Assembly: GCA_000934385.1 (NCBI GenBank)
Contig: KN880792.1
Span: 1 to 19,998, forward strand
Origin: Cylindrobasidium torrendii FP15055 ss-10
Taxonomy: Eukaryota; Basidiomycota; Agaricomycetes; Agaricales; Physalacriaceae
Length of the DNA: 19,998 nt
Direction: 5' to 3'
Each line of letters begins with the position of its first letter. Within the stretch, counting starts at the first letter, position 1. Shown one piece after another: positions 1-9,724 of this stretch. A program made the position numbers and the translations under genes. The notes below the pieces were generated by a model that saw only the letters and a list, made by a program, of their open reading frames with translations, was not told where the DNA came from and searched no databases.

Positions 1-292
1 CGACACCGCCGACGATGTCCCGAATGCGCGCTCGTCGCTCGTTTTTTTTTCTAAACACTAGTACAACACTTGGCAGACCTTTTCAGGAGGCATAATTTCC
101 TTGTATGTTCAGGCTGTAGTTTAAACATGTTCCATTGTATAGAAATGATGCTCCTAGGGAGTGAAAAAAATTTGGGAAATTTTGTCTGACTGGCGGGAGG
201 GCGGCAAATGATGCGCGGCGGGGGCGTGATCGGCCTTGACGTGATCGGGGACTTGGTCCTTACCACGCTCAGACCGTGCTTGTGCGCTTTCC

Positions 293-321
293 AGCTTGTG
301 AGGTTGTGACAAGCTCACAAC
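293..321. repeat. Overlapping inverted repeats
   Basis: GTTGTGA (303-309) and TCACAAC (315-321) are perfect inverted copies. AGCTTGT (293-299) and ACAAGCT (309-315) form a second, overlapping perfect pair. The two foldbacks share bases, so they are mutually exclusive. No function is evident. Confidence 0.55.
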
Positions 322-359
322 CCGCGCAACCCGCGCAATTTCTGGGGAGACTTACTGAT

Positions 360-410
360 GCCCGTCGCTACTACTTGAAGCTCTTCGAGCTACCAAGTCA
401 GTAGACGGGC
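360..410. repeat. 51-bp imperfect palindrome with nested hairpin
   Basis: The left arm (360-377, beginning GCCCGTC and ending CTACTTG) pairs with the right arm (394-410, CAAGTCAGTAGACGGGC) with about two small bulges. The loop between them holds a second perfect hairpin, AGCTC-TTC-GAGCT (379-391). It could be the end of a degraded mobile element or a structured RNA, but no matching second copy or target-site duplication was seen. Confidence 0.6.
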
Positions 411-693
411 AGGTACAAATAGTGCCTTGCCCTTGCTTGCGTGGTGAAGAATGCTGGACACCGAGAGGGTCATTCTTGCGGCGCAGATCGACAGGCTGAC
501 AGGGAAGTCCGTAAACAATGGAGCGCCACATCAAAAGTGCTGGAAGAAAACGAGAGCAAACAAACATTAAAGGTGCATTACAAGTTTAGTAGTTGATATC
601 CGGGATTTATTCGCAAGGTTCCCCACGTTATGCGTTCGTGGGGGTATGATAGGGTATAATCCTGCAAGCTGTTCGACACGTCGTGCTCCGTTC

Positions 694-948
694 TCAGAGC
701 CTCATGCAGATGGAGTCAGGCATGCATCTGCTGGCGCTCTGTGCTAAGCGTGAGCCAACGGGTCGCATGCTACATAAAAGCCGAAAGCATACCCCCCTCA
801 TGGGACAGCAGACTGTACCGTCTCCCGCGCAATCCAATGATGTTGTGCACTGTTCCGGGCGCCCATCACCCCGACCGTGATGTTTGTGAGCTGCGACGAA
901 GCCACCAGCGAGAAAGAGAAGGAATGTGATGGTTTGCTGTAGCTTCAT
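694..948 (-). CDS. Small secreted cysteine-rich (knottin-like) protein
   Basis: The open frame encodes 84 residues. Residues 1-20 form a clear signal peptide (basic start, hydrophobic TFLLFLAGGFVAA, Ala-Ala before HKHH). The mature part has the spacing C-x5-C-x6-CC followed by more cysteines, as in small disulfide-rich secreted fungal proteins. A probable intron begins with GTATGC at 792. Acceptor CAG at 739-741 gives a 54-nt in-frame intron and a 66-residue protein with six cysteines. The nearer acceptor TTAG (744) gives 49 nt, a changed frame and five cysteines. Retention gives eight cysteines. The signal peptide and CC motif are seen; secretion and a knot-like fold are inferred. No family is recognised by name, and effector, antimicrobial or structural roles are all possible. 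Confidence 0.6.
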   Translation of the reverse strand: MKLQQTITFLLFLAGGFVAAHKHHGRGDGRPEQCTTSLDCAGDGTVCCPMRGVCFRLLCSMRPVGSRLAQSASRCMPDSICMRL

Positions 949-1483
949 GTCGGTAGAGTGTCAAATTAGTAGCGAGTGGTGGTGGTAAGAGGCAAAGCTG
1001 ATGGTTGTTGCACGTTTTGCCGACTCTTCGCGACATATGGAATTGCCGTGACAACTCACTGGCAACTTGCACTCTGATTCCGAGACTGCACAGAGACTGC
1101 ACTTTTTGACTATGTACCGTGTCACTGTGTGTAATATACCATGTAGTCGTGACACCCGAGACTTGCTCGTCGCTGGGAAAGCGTCGGCGTCCAAATTGAT
1201 CGGCGGGTCATCGTGGTGCGCGCGCGTGGCCTTTGCTACTGCCCGCTCTTCGTCTCACGGTTGCCCATAAAGGCTCAAATGCACTCGGAAAATCATCTGA
1301 GAGAGACGGGGGTGTTTCAACCTTTCAATCCTCTGTAGCCAAATTGGCAGAAGGCACTCAAACTGACTTGGATTGCCTACCTTGTTTGACTATGCTCATG
1401 AAATGATGTGCCATTGCTGCTCAGAGTAGGTAAGCGCTTACCCATAGAACATCTACATTTGGCAAGGCTAGACATCATGTCCA
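949..1483. other. Intergenic, no gene seen
   Basis: This is the divergent spacer between the secreted-protein gene (minus) and the membrane-protein gene (plus), so it should hold both promoters. No clear TATA box was found on either strand. Open frames here are short and carry no recognisable motif. A pyrimidine-rich stretch directly precedes the start of the secreted-protein gene, as is common in fungal leaders. Confidence 0.5.
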
Positions 1484-2298
1484 TTGTTCATCGGGCCGAT
1501 CCTCCGGAGCAGCAAAATTAGGACGTACGGCCTCTCTTGCCCTCATCATCTCACGATGACGACCCCAACTTCAACTACTCTCTTTTGGGCCCGAAGGGCC
1601 CTCTGCACACTCGTTTATTTTCTCTCTTCAACCGGCTTTAACATATACGTCCACCTAATGCAATGGTCCTGCCTTGCGATGCTCTTCGTCGATTTCATTT
1701 TCGTCCTGGCGCTACACGCATCGACCTCACGGAAAACGTCGTCTGAATACTCTTCAGCATGCAAGAATAGCCTTCTTATCATCACCATGAGTACGTGAGC
1801 GGCCGTGCATGCCCCCCGAGCCAACTCTTTATTCCACTCTAGTCTTCGCGTTCATGGAAAGCCTTCCGGTCCACTCCGTGCTAGAGCTCCCCTTCGGCAT
1901 TGACGTGCACTACGAGCCGCACGTCCTAGGGGATGGTTACGTGAGAGAATATACCCGCCGACTTCGGAATGCACTGCCTGCTCTCTGCCTTGCGTTTGTC
2001 GTTCTTCTATCCGGCGCTGGCATGGTACATAGCGTCAAGGAGGCCGAATTTCCTTCGCCGATGGGTACGACCTTCGTCTTGTTTCTGCTTCCTCGTCTCA
2101 TTTTGCGGTGCAACAGAGTGCTTTTTACCACCACCCGTGCCGAGCGTTCATAACAGGACAAACCATGGTCGCATTCAAGAGGAATCTGCCCGAGGAGTCG
2201 TTTGGAGGGATGAAAATCACTTTCCAAAGCCATTCACCCTCAAAGTTGCATTGCCGCTCCCGATGGAGAAGGCCTACGACGCTTCCGAGGCAGTTTAA
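1484..2298 (+). CDS. Putative multispanning membrane protein, possibly degraded wax-synthase-like (MBOAT_2)
   Basis: Three exons join in frame: 1484-1790, 1843-2064 and 2117-2298, giving 236 residues. Introns are 52 nt each, with donors GTACGT and GTACGA and acceptors CTAG and CAG. An in-frame ATG at 1556 is an alternative start. Hydrophobic stretches occur around residues 40-80, 96-106 and 155-175. Short pieces (FWARRALCTLVYFLSS, and LLSGAGMVHS after an RRLRNAL stretch) resemble parts of fungal wax-synthase-domain proteins, but the tryptophan/histidine expected in the FWxRRWH-type motif is absent and the protein is much shorter than that family. It may be a fragment or pseudogene. The coherent splicing supports a gene having existed; the family call is weak inference. 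It lies tail-to-tail with P450-A. Confidence 0.35.
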
Positions 2299-2399
2299 GA
2301 CAGGGCCAGTCGATAGTCGACAGACCGTGGCGTGAGTACAGGGGGACACTTTCGTTAATTGCTCTATCCTATTCTCTATTAATTTCTTAATCTTCCATC

Positions 2400-4580
2400 T
2401 CAATTCAAGCTCTCCAGTATGAGTGGAACTTGGGCGCCCTTGTCCTCTTGCCCTTCCACCGCAGGAATCATGAGGAATTGATTCGGCACCATCCTCACTT
2501 TCGCGTTGGGCGCCGGGCGGAACACGAAATTCTTCAGCATGAGCGATATCACAATTTGTATTTCCAGGACACTAGGACTTATCAGTAGTGATTTCTGACT
2601 TGAAGTAAGTTGGTACGAACGCAAATCTCCAGCCAAGGCATCCTCGGGCACCCGCGCTGAAAGACAGCCTTGGTACGCCAATCAGTGTCGACGTGGTGAT
2701 CTTTGAAGGATCGCGTCTTACAGTTTTCCGAACATCCCAACGTTCGAGTTGATTTCTCGTCCGTCGAGGAATCGCTCTGGATTCCACTCGTCCGCATCGG
2801 CACCCCATACACTAGGGAGGCTAGCATGGGTTTTAGGAGTGGACGCTCGGATGTGGGTGCAAGCTACGCACTAGTTGTAACTGATGAGAGAGCATAGAAC
2901 ACGCTCGCCCTTTTTGATAGGTACGCTCTTAGTCACCGTCCCATCCTTGAGAGTCACGGGGAATGCAAGAGGAATGACATCCGCGGCTGCCGCGTACCGT
3001 GGAAGAGTGTGTCCACTGGGATGCATTCGCAATGTTTCCTTAGAAGAACTTTTCAATTTCAGCAAATAGGACGCCGTGGCACTACCGACCTTGATAACAG
3101 CGGTTACAAAAGGAAGGGACTCAAAATCTTTTGCATCGAGAGGCGTGTTTCCTTTCCGTCCATAAAGCTCCTGTACTTCTGCGCGCGCGCGTTCTTGGTC
3201 GGCTGGGTGAGTGGCAAGCTCATAAAGGAGGAAACCTATGGTGCCGGAAGTTGTCTCTTGTCCGGCAAAGACAAAGGTGCTACATGGAAAGTTCACTGAA
3301 TCGCTGGCGCCAGAGCGAACCAGCTCCCTCACCTCATTTGCGCGAGGATCTCATCCAGGCTTAACTTCTGGTCAGGATCTGTGGAGTGATAGCTGGCCGC
3401 CAGTAGCCCCGCCACGTCCTTCCCGGTACGCTCACTCGGATCCACGAGAGGTGTGTGCAAGATACTTGCGGCGGTACTTTGACTCACGTTTTTGAACTTG
3501 CGAGCCGCGCGTAGAAAGGGTGTAGACACCGTGATGAGAGTATTTATCATTCGTGGAAATCTTATAGCAATCATGGCGACGAGAAAATCGACAAAAGTCA
3601 TCTCTGTGGAGGCAGTAGCACTGAAACGGGTGGTTAGCTTTCAGCATGATATGTCGAAATTTTGCGGCTCATACAATGCATGAACAAGTGCCTCTATCAT
3701 TGGCACTTTTTTTTGGAAGATGACCCCGAAGTCGTGTCGGAAGGCAGCTAAAAAATTACTAAGTCCATTGTCTTGTCAGTGTGATCGGTGCGCTTACCTA
3801 ATCCAACGACGTCCAATGCATATTTGGCCGTCCAATCCATCACCTCGACGATACTGTCCGTATTTTCTTGGCTTTTGACGCGTATAATTTCTACCAGCTG
3901 GAAAGAATTATCCAGACGCTCACGCTGGCATGTGGTTTGAGTAACTCACTTTGGCTCCGTGGTCCTGTAGCATGACTGCCCAAGTGTTCGCCATAGAAGG
4001 TGAAAAAGATGGGTTAAGAACCCTCCTTTGTCGTTGATGGTATGTACCTGTATTATAGCTGTCAATGACACTCATTCGATGATTTCTGATACAGTCAGCA
4101 CGCACCGTTCATCGTGGTAAGTCCTGGCCCTAGCAAAGCCATACCAATCACTTCATTATCTCCGCCACGAGGAAAATCATACGGTTTCTCGCTCAACACG
4201 TATTGTAACGCTTTTGGATCGCTGACTATCATGCCTTCTTGCTGTCATGCCCTTTAGCCATGCACCGTACATCACTGAGAACGCTACTCACACCGGCAAA
4301 AGAAGCGATACGAAGGATCGTGCCGTATTTTTTCGTCCACTCGCTCTCCAGGACCCCGGCGGTGGGCTGAAGCGGAATTTGACCTTCGTGACCTGGGCTT
4401 AGAAGATGAGTAATTAAATTAGAAACGAATTGAACGTTGCGAACCTAATAGCCATGATGGACTGGGTGGACCTCGCAGAAGAGATTTTTCACTACGCATC
4501 CAATATGCAACGATTGCCAGCAAGAGGAGAAGAACCATTGACATAATCGGTGTCGAGGCGGCGGTAAGGTAAGGCGACAT
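2400..4580 (-). CDS. Cytochrome P450 monooxygenase A
   Basis: Twelve exons: 4580-4445, 4392-4292, 4241-4106, 4047-3950, 3897-3798, 3747-3675, 3620-3333, 3279-3090, 3038-2872, 2820-2722, 2668-2621, 2571-2400, giving 535 residues, a normal fungal P450 length. The first ATG after an in-frame stop was chosen. An N-terminal membrane anchor (about residues 13-28) leads to the proline-rich hinge GPPSPSWLLG (37-46). The I-helix AGQETT is at 316-321, the K-helix ExxR (ETLR) at 375-378, WNPERF at 442-447, and the haem loop FSAGARGC has its ligand at Cys473. All landmarks are intact, so it should be an active ER-bound monooxygenase that takes electrons from a P450 reductase. Substrate and CYP family cannot be read from sequence. 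It is the paralogue of P450-B, which it faces across the UBX gene. Confidence 0.93.
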
Positions 4581-5047
4581 CTTCACTACTGGGAAGGGTC
4601 ATGAACTGGGGGCACATAACGAGCGTTACAGTCTTTAAAGAGCCTGGGATCTTGTGAGGCGCCATATAACCTACGCTCTTACCCGTTCAGTCTGCCAATC
4701 AAATTAAGTAAAAGATCCACTCTCGCGGACGATTGTGATAAGCTCTACTTGGCTGCGAGCACCAGAAGGGTGTGGGTTATCCGAGTAGCTTGTCCGGACG
4801 TCCAAGATGTCTTCGTGGATCTGATTTATCCCTAGGTCAAGGTTTAGAGCCATGGGGCTCAATATTGCCTCTTGAATCATTACATGCGTCAATCAAGACT
4901 GCATTGAATCACAGAATGCCAAACACACAGCCTCGCCTGAAGAATCCCCTGCGCAATGCATCACGCGCTGCCATTCGTCCTACGACGTCCTAACCGATGA
5001 GTAGAGAAGCTACAAAAATATCAATTGCAATTAAACCTAGCGTTAGC
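4581..5047. other. Spacer upstream of P450-A
   Basis: This 467-bp spacer lies between the start of P450-A and the 3' end of the UBX gene, both on the minus strand. It should contain the P450-A promoter. No exon-like frame was found; the short frames at 4704-4993 have no motif or usable splice partners. Confidence 0.55.
4663..4669 (-). promoter_or_regulatory. Possible TATA-like element of P450-A
   Basis: Read on the minus strand the sequence is TTATATGG, about 85 nt upstream of the P450-A start codon. It is a weak match compared with TATATAAA before P450-B. Confidence 0.3.
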
Positions 5048-6849
5048 CTATTCCTCGTCGGATTCCGTTTCATACCCATCGTCATCAAGACTATTCACCC
5101 TATCAGTGCTGCTACGTCTGCTCGATTCCCCAACCATTTCGACTACCAGCTGGCCCCCGCCGTCCTTCAAACAGGCTACGTCTCCAAGCCTCGTGTTCGG
5201 CGCCCACAGCACGTCCGCTCGCGGGTACGTCGACGCCAGCTTGAATCCCCACCACTCCCTCGAGCCACCCATGCCATCAATATTGGCATCAACATCCCCG
5301 GCTCTTGGCGGCGTCTGTGGGTCCATCGCCTCGACTGCATCCTTTGGAATGAACTCTTGGTCGACATATGCGTAGAGCCCCGTCAATGTCGTGTCGGGAT
5401 CGAACTTGCGCATCAGCCTCGACCCGCTTGGCAATCTCAGCGCGATACGCAGTTTGTCGGTAGGCTGCTCTTGAGGAACAAGCGCACGTCTGGCATAGCG
5501 CCGCCAGGACATTCTCTCTTTCGCTATCCTTGCCTTCTCCTCTGCGTCACGCTTCCGCTGCGCCTCCTCCTCGGCCGCGCGCTTCGAGGCAGCTTCCTCT
5601 GCAGCAATCTTGGCGCGAATACGTTCGGCGTCCCTATTGGCAGCGTCCGCAAATGCCTGATCTTGCTGCTGCCTGAGCATACGGTTGTGTTCCAGCTCCT
5701 GTTGGCTGTTCAGAAGCCGCTGGATGTAGGGTTGTACGCGAGGAAGCAAGTTGCCTGTCAAGTGCTCGACGAGCTTGGTGGGTGTCGTGTTGCTCAGCCC
5801 TTGGTGTCTCGACAATACAGTAAGTGTAGGCGCTCCAGATGTGCTCGACCGCGACGGCTGGTTGGCTACAAATGCAACAAAAGGATAGCTGGTTGCTTGC
5901 AGCTTTTCCGATGCAGAATATGGTTCAAGGTCGCGTACATCCCCACCCCAAACAATGAAGTTGCTGTCTGTCAGCACGTTGACAAATGCATGGTCAGTGA
6001 GCGTCGTTCTATATGGCGTGAGCAACGCGCAAGACACGAGGGTAAGCTGCGTACCGCTTGAACTCGGCATCGTCGTCGTGTTCCTCGCTGACAAGTACAA
6101 TGCAGCCCACCCGGTTCTCTCGCTGGCACCGGCGGAGGATTTCCTCGTAGTTTCCGACCACAAAGTTGGGGAGCTGCTTTTGCGCGGGTCCACGGTGGGA
6201 GAGAGTATCGGATGATGGTCCAGCAACGCCCGTGGCAGTGGATGTATTCCGGCCGATGCAGAATGCGCCTGTCTCCTCCTCAAGCTCGCGTATCCAGCTA
6301 TCCACACCGCGGGATCGTCCCCGGGTAGGGCGTACCGGACGGTAAAAATTGAGACTGAGGAAGGGGATGTGCGGCAGCGGAATTCTGAGGACAGTGAAGA
6401 TGAAACGGAAGATGTTTGCGACAAGCTGAACGGGGAAGCTCAGGACCTGTAGGAATGTGGAGGGGCGAGGATTCATCGGGAATTCGTTTCCTCTCCGCTA
6501 GTATTGAGTTAGAAACATTTATTGTGCACAGTTAGGCGCGCACTTGGTCAAAGTCATCCGCACCGCCCTGCTCGGAGTCATCCACCTCGAATTGCTCCAG
6601 TCTTCTTGGTGCGGGTGCGGGTGCCGGTTCCCTCGCTGCTGGCGCTGGTACTGCACTGGAGCCATCAAAGATAACCTCAACGGCTCTCTAAGGATTCATT
6701 AGTCTGGGATATTAAGAAATAATGTGACGCGCCTGCAAATCCCAGCCGACGCTTTCCAAGATGGCAGTATTTACGTCGTCATCTCCGCCCCCGGATAAGT
6801 CCCTAAGTTGAGCCAGCGCATCTCGTTGTGGTTGGGTTAAGCTGGCCAT
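5048..6849 (-). CDS. UBA-UAS-UBX protein (FAF2/UBXD8/Ubx2-like, ER-associated degradation)
   Basis: Four exons: 6849-6733, 6687-6544, 6497-6055, 6008-5048, giving 554 residues. Residues 1-49 form a UBA-like ubiquitin-binding domain (AILESVGWDLQRAVEVIFDG). A short hydrophobic hairpin at about 102-128 fits monotopic insertion in the ER or lipid-droplet membrane. A thioredoxin-like UAS domain spans about 150-330, then a charged Ala/Glu/Arg coiled coil about 336-400. A C-terminal UBX domain follows (from about 416), with STYPR in place of the usual FPR loop that contacts Cdc48/p97, and an insertion before it. Family members recruit Cdc48 to ubiquitinated ER substrates. The tail is acidic. Intron 1 (6732-6688) appears to use a GC donor (CAG|GCGCGT); only this phase-0 junction keeps the UBA helix intact. 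A housekeeping gene between two P450s. Confidence 0.93.
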
Positions 6850-7263
6850 GAGGAGATGATGGTGTGATGAAAGTAGGCATAGGAGACGCGACAGCAGTAC
6901 TCGGAGCTATTGCCGTCGGGCCGATCCTCCGAAAGAAGTGGAGACTGGAGAGCCAGGAATTACACGTGACCGCAGCTGCCTCTTTCCCAGCGACGGCGAA
7001 CAGCCTTGAATCGTCAAAGCATGTCATCAAGACGGACACGCACCCTGAATGCGTCTCTGGAAAGATGGCCGTCGTATACATTTCCTTGACGGATATCATA
7101 TCGAACCAATTCCTGGGTGCGCGGGGGACCCGAGGGCGCTTTCATTTCATTTAGAGTTCCAAAGCGCGACATACAGACCCTTACCCTTTTTCATATGAGG
7201 AAAAGGTATATAAAGCTTGGCTTCCCTCACAACCATCCATCGCCTTTTCCTCCGCTTAGCACC
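6850..7263. other. Divergent promoter region of the UBX gene and P450-B
   Basis: This 414-bp spacer separates two divergently transcribed start codons and must serve both genes. The plus-strand half ends with a strong TATA box and a short pyrimidine-rich leader. The open frame at 6864-7154 (plus) has no motif and overlaps the promoter, so it was not called. Confidence 0.6.
7207..7214 (+). promoter_or_regulatory. TATA box of P450-B
   Basis: TATATAAA lies about 50 nt upstream of the P450-B ATG, leaving a very short leader (CTTCCCTCACAACC and following). Position and sequence fit a fungal core promoter. Confidence 0.65.
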
Positions 7264-9445
7264 ATGTTCTACTCAGGGATCCTTCTGGCGCTGGTTACGC
7301 TTGTGTTTGTGCATCGCATCTTTGGCGTCGGCCTACGTCGTAAACAGTCCCGTCTATGTGGCCCGCCCAACGAGTCGTGGCTGCTCGGTATGTTTGCATG
7401 ATCTAGAGTGCATTCCACCGACTCACCGCTCGATGTAGGCCATGAAGCCAGGATGCAGTTCCAGCTTTCTGCTGGCAAACTCGAACAGGAGTGGACCAAT
7501 GAGTACGGGACTGCCGTGCGCATCTCTTCATTCGCAGGTGTAAGATTCGATGCACCTTCTACCATATCCAACGAGGCTAAAACCGTCTGCAGCAGTCCGG
7601 CCTGCTTCTAAGCGACCCAAAAGGTCTGCAGTATGTCTTCAACGAGAAGCCGTATCAATATCCCAAGGGTGGTGACAATGTGATGTTCACTGCCGCGCTC
7701 ATGGGTCGGGGGCTCGGGGTTGTTACAGGTTCGCCCTCTTCTATGTGCCACGGAGATGTCCCTGTTCATTCATACAAACAGGTCAGGAGCATCAGCGCCA
7801 GCGGCGTGTCTTGAATGTTGCATTTGCACCGTCCATGGTCCCCGGATGGGCCGTGATTTTCCAGGATCGCGCGGAAAAGGCATGGTCTTTAACCAGGCGG
7901 AGCTTACTGTGCTGACATGACGCGACGGTAGATGATAGAAATGATTCGCACGCAAAAGGAGACAACTACATCGACTAATATTATTGAATGGTCGACAAAG
8001 TTTGCGATGGATGTCCTTGGTTTGAGTAGGCTCTCCACCGAGTTTCTTGAACAAGCAAAGTGTTGACAATCATCCCCGTAGCCGCCTTCAGACACGACTT
8101 TGGTGCACTTGCTGGCACAGACGTCCCCCACAACCGCGAACTTTCTAATGCATTGTACGTCCACAACCCTCTTTCCGTCTCCGTCTGAATTGCGCAAATG
8201 AATTGACTTTGATTGCCCTTCAAGCAATACAGCGTCGACCCGCCTCATTTTTGTGGACTTGATCCTCGCAATGGCAGCCATCCGCCTCCCGTCCTGGATC
8301 ATCCCATTCCTCACACGTGTTCCCACTCCCATCCAGCAGGCTCTGCGTCGATACAAGGATTTCAGCTATCGCGCTGCAGCAGAAGTCATGCACGGCGCGC
8401 TGACAGACCCGAAGGAACGACAAGATAAAGACGTCCTGGGCTTGCTAGCGACGGCGTACCACTCCGAGGATCCGTCGCAGAAGCTTCAAATGGACGAGGT
8501 TCTCGCGCAAATGAGGTGTGTCCGCCTCCCGCGTCCCACACTGTTTAATTAACGCTCGCCGACCAGCACATTCTTGCTTGCAGGACAGGAGACCGTGGCG
8601 AATTCACTCGGGTTTTTGATGTACGAGCTTGCGACGCATCCGGATGACCAACAGCAAGTCCGTGAGGAGGTGCAAGCGTTGTATGCAAAGAAGGCGGGGA
8701 ACACACATCTCGAGCCGAGGGACTATGACTCCCTGCCCTACCTCAACGCGGTTATCAAGGTCGGTCAATCTCGGTGAGCAAAGACGCTAGGCTGACTCTA
8801 GATCTTTACGCAGGAATGCCTCCGCATGCACCCCATTGCACACACCCTACCTCGTCGAGTTACAGAGGATGATGCCCTACCTCTTTCAGAGCCCGTCACA
8901 CTCGAGGACGGCACACAGGCAACCTCCGTCCCAGTCCAAAAGGGCGACCGCATTCTCTGCTCTTTCCTTGCCTACAACCGGTAAGTCTCCTTGCCTTGCC
9001 TCCAGGAATACCGCGCTGACTTGACGCGTGCAGCCTCCCGAGCGTCTGGGGCCCCGACGCCAGTAAATGGAACCCAAGGCGCTTCCTTGACGGCAGAGAG
9101 ATAAACTCTAATGCTGGGATGTTCGGTAATCTGTGAGTATTCCACCTGCAAGTCTCTGCCTGGACTAATGCCCTGGTCAGGATGTCGTTCAGCGCTGGTG
9201 CGCGGGGGTGCATTGGTTGGCGATTCGCGTACGTCCTTCTTCAGTTTGTTCACTCTTTTCTGACACTCGCCAGCGTCCTGGAAATGCAAGTCGCAACAGC
9301 ACTTATGGTCAAGAACTTCGAGCTTAGCCCCGTACCCGACGTCAAGGTTAAAATGGTCCCAAGCCAGTTCCTCATGATTCCCGCGGTGGATGGGAAAGAG
9401 GGAGAAGGCGCGCAGGTGCCCCTCATCCTCAAGAACATTGATTGA
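7264..9445 (+). CDS. Cytochrome P450 monooxygenase B
   Basis: Twelve exons: 7264-7387, 7439-7539, 7593-7728, 7782-7879, 7932-8025, 8082-8154, 8225-8515, 8567-8759, 8814-8980, 9034-9132, 9181-9228, 9274-9445, giving 531 residues. An N-terminal membrane anchor precedes GPPNESWLLG. The I-helix reads AGQETV (311-316), with Val where P450-A has Thr. The K-helix ExxR is ECLR (371-374). The PERF-type motif reads PRRF (440-443). The haem loop FSAGARGC places the ligand at Cys469. Exon boundaries and phases match P450-A throughout and seven exons have identical lengths. Intron 4 (7880-7931) has a GC donor (AAAAG|GCATGG) with a good CTGAC branch and GTAG acceptor; the only nearby GT donor breaks the frame. 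Probably an active ER monooxygenase of unknown substrate. It is tail-to-tail with the FAD monooxygenase. Confidence 0.93.
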
Positions 9446-9724
9446 ACGGCGGGAGTGGTGTATTCCGGCTTGGAGTGCGATGGATGCAGACGCCAAAAAA
9501 CTCTCAGACAGTTCGTGTCGAGAGACTATACCCTGTATTTCTTTGGGCTTGGTACTCTATGGAAGTATACCCGTGTCAAATGTAAATGGGATTCGAGTGA
9601 GTTTTGCATTGCGATTTACTACTTCGATCTGCTCTCTAGTTGCATGCACCTCGAACGTCTCTACGATCCATACATAAAGCAGCGACATTTTTGAATGATG
9701 CAGCAATGGGATAACCCTTAAAGC
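9446..9724. other. Convergent 3' spacer between P450-B and the FAD monooxygenase
   Basis: This 279-bp spacer lies between two stop codons on opposite strands, so it should hold both 3' untranslated regions and polyadenylation sites. No separate gene is seen; the frames at 9455-9694 are uninterrupted only by chance and show no motif. Confidence 0.55.

Larger units (their letters stand above)
1..693. other. Gene-poor left edge
   Basis: No open frame here looks like a real exon: the short frames lack recognisable motifs and do not join through good splice sites. The first 50 bases could be the edge of a gene lying outside the window, but the frame is undecidable. The visible structure is a cluster of inverted repeats at about 290-410 and a tandem duplicate of cccgcgcaa at 321-338. 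Confidence 0.6.

Noticed and set aside
51..567. Two 71-codon minus-strand frames near the left edge
   Set aside because: Low-complexity or motif-free, overlapping the inverted repeats, and without splice sites to a larger gene.
4997..6061. Open frame of 354 codons on the plus strand
   Set aside because: It is antisense to exon 4 of the UBX gene, whose high GC third positions keep the opposite strand open. It has no domain and no promoter; the minus frame has the UAS, coiled coil and UBX pattern.
7880..7931. P450-B as a pseudogene because of the stop codon in this segment
   Set aside because: A 52-nt GC-AG intron with a good branch site restores the frame and the exon boundary seen in P450-A; all other exons are intact.
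7904..8356. 150-codon minus-strand frame
   Set aside because: It lies antisense to exons 5-7 of P450-B, which are confirmed by paralogy with P450-A.
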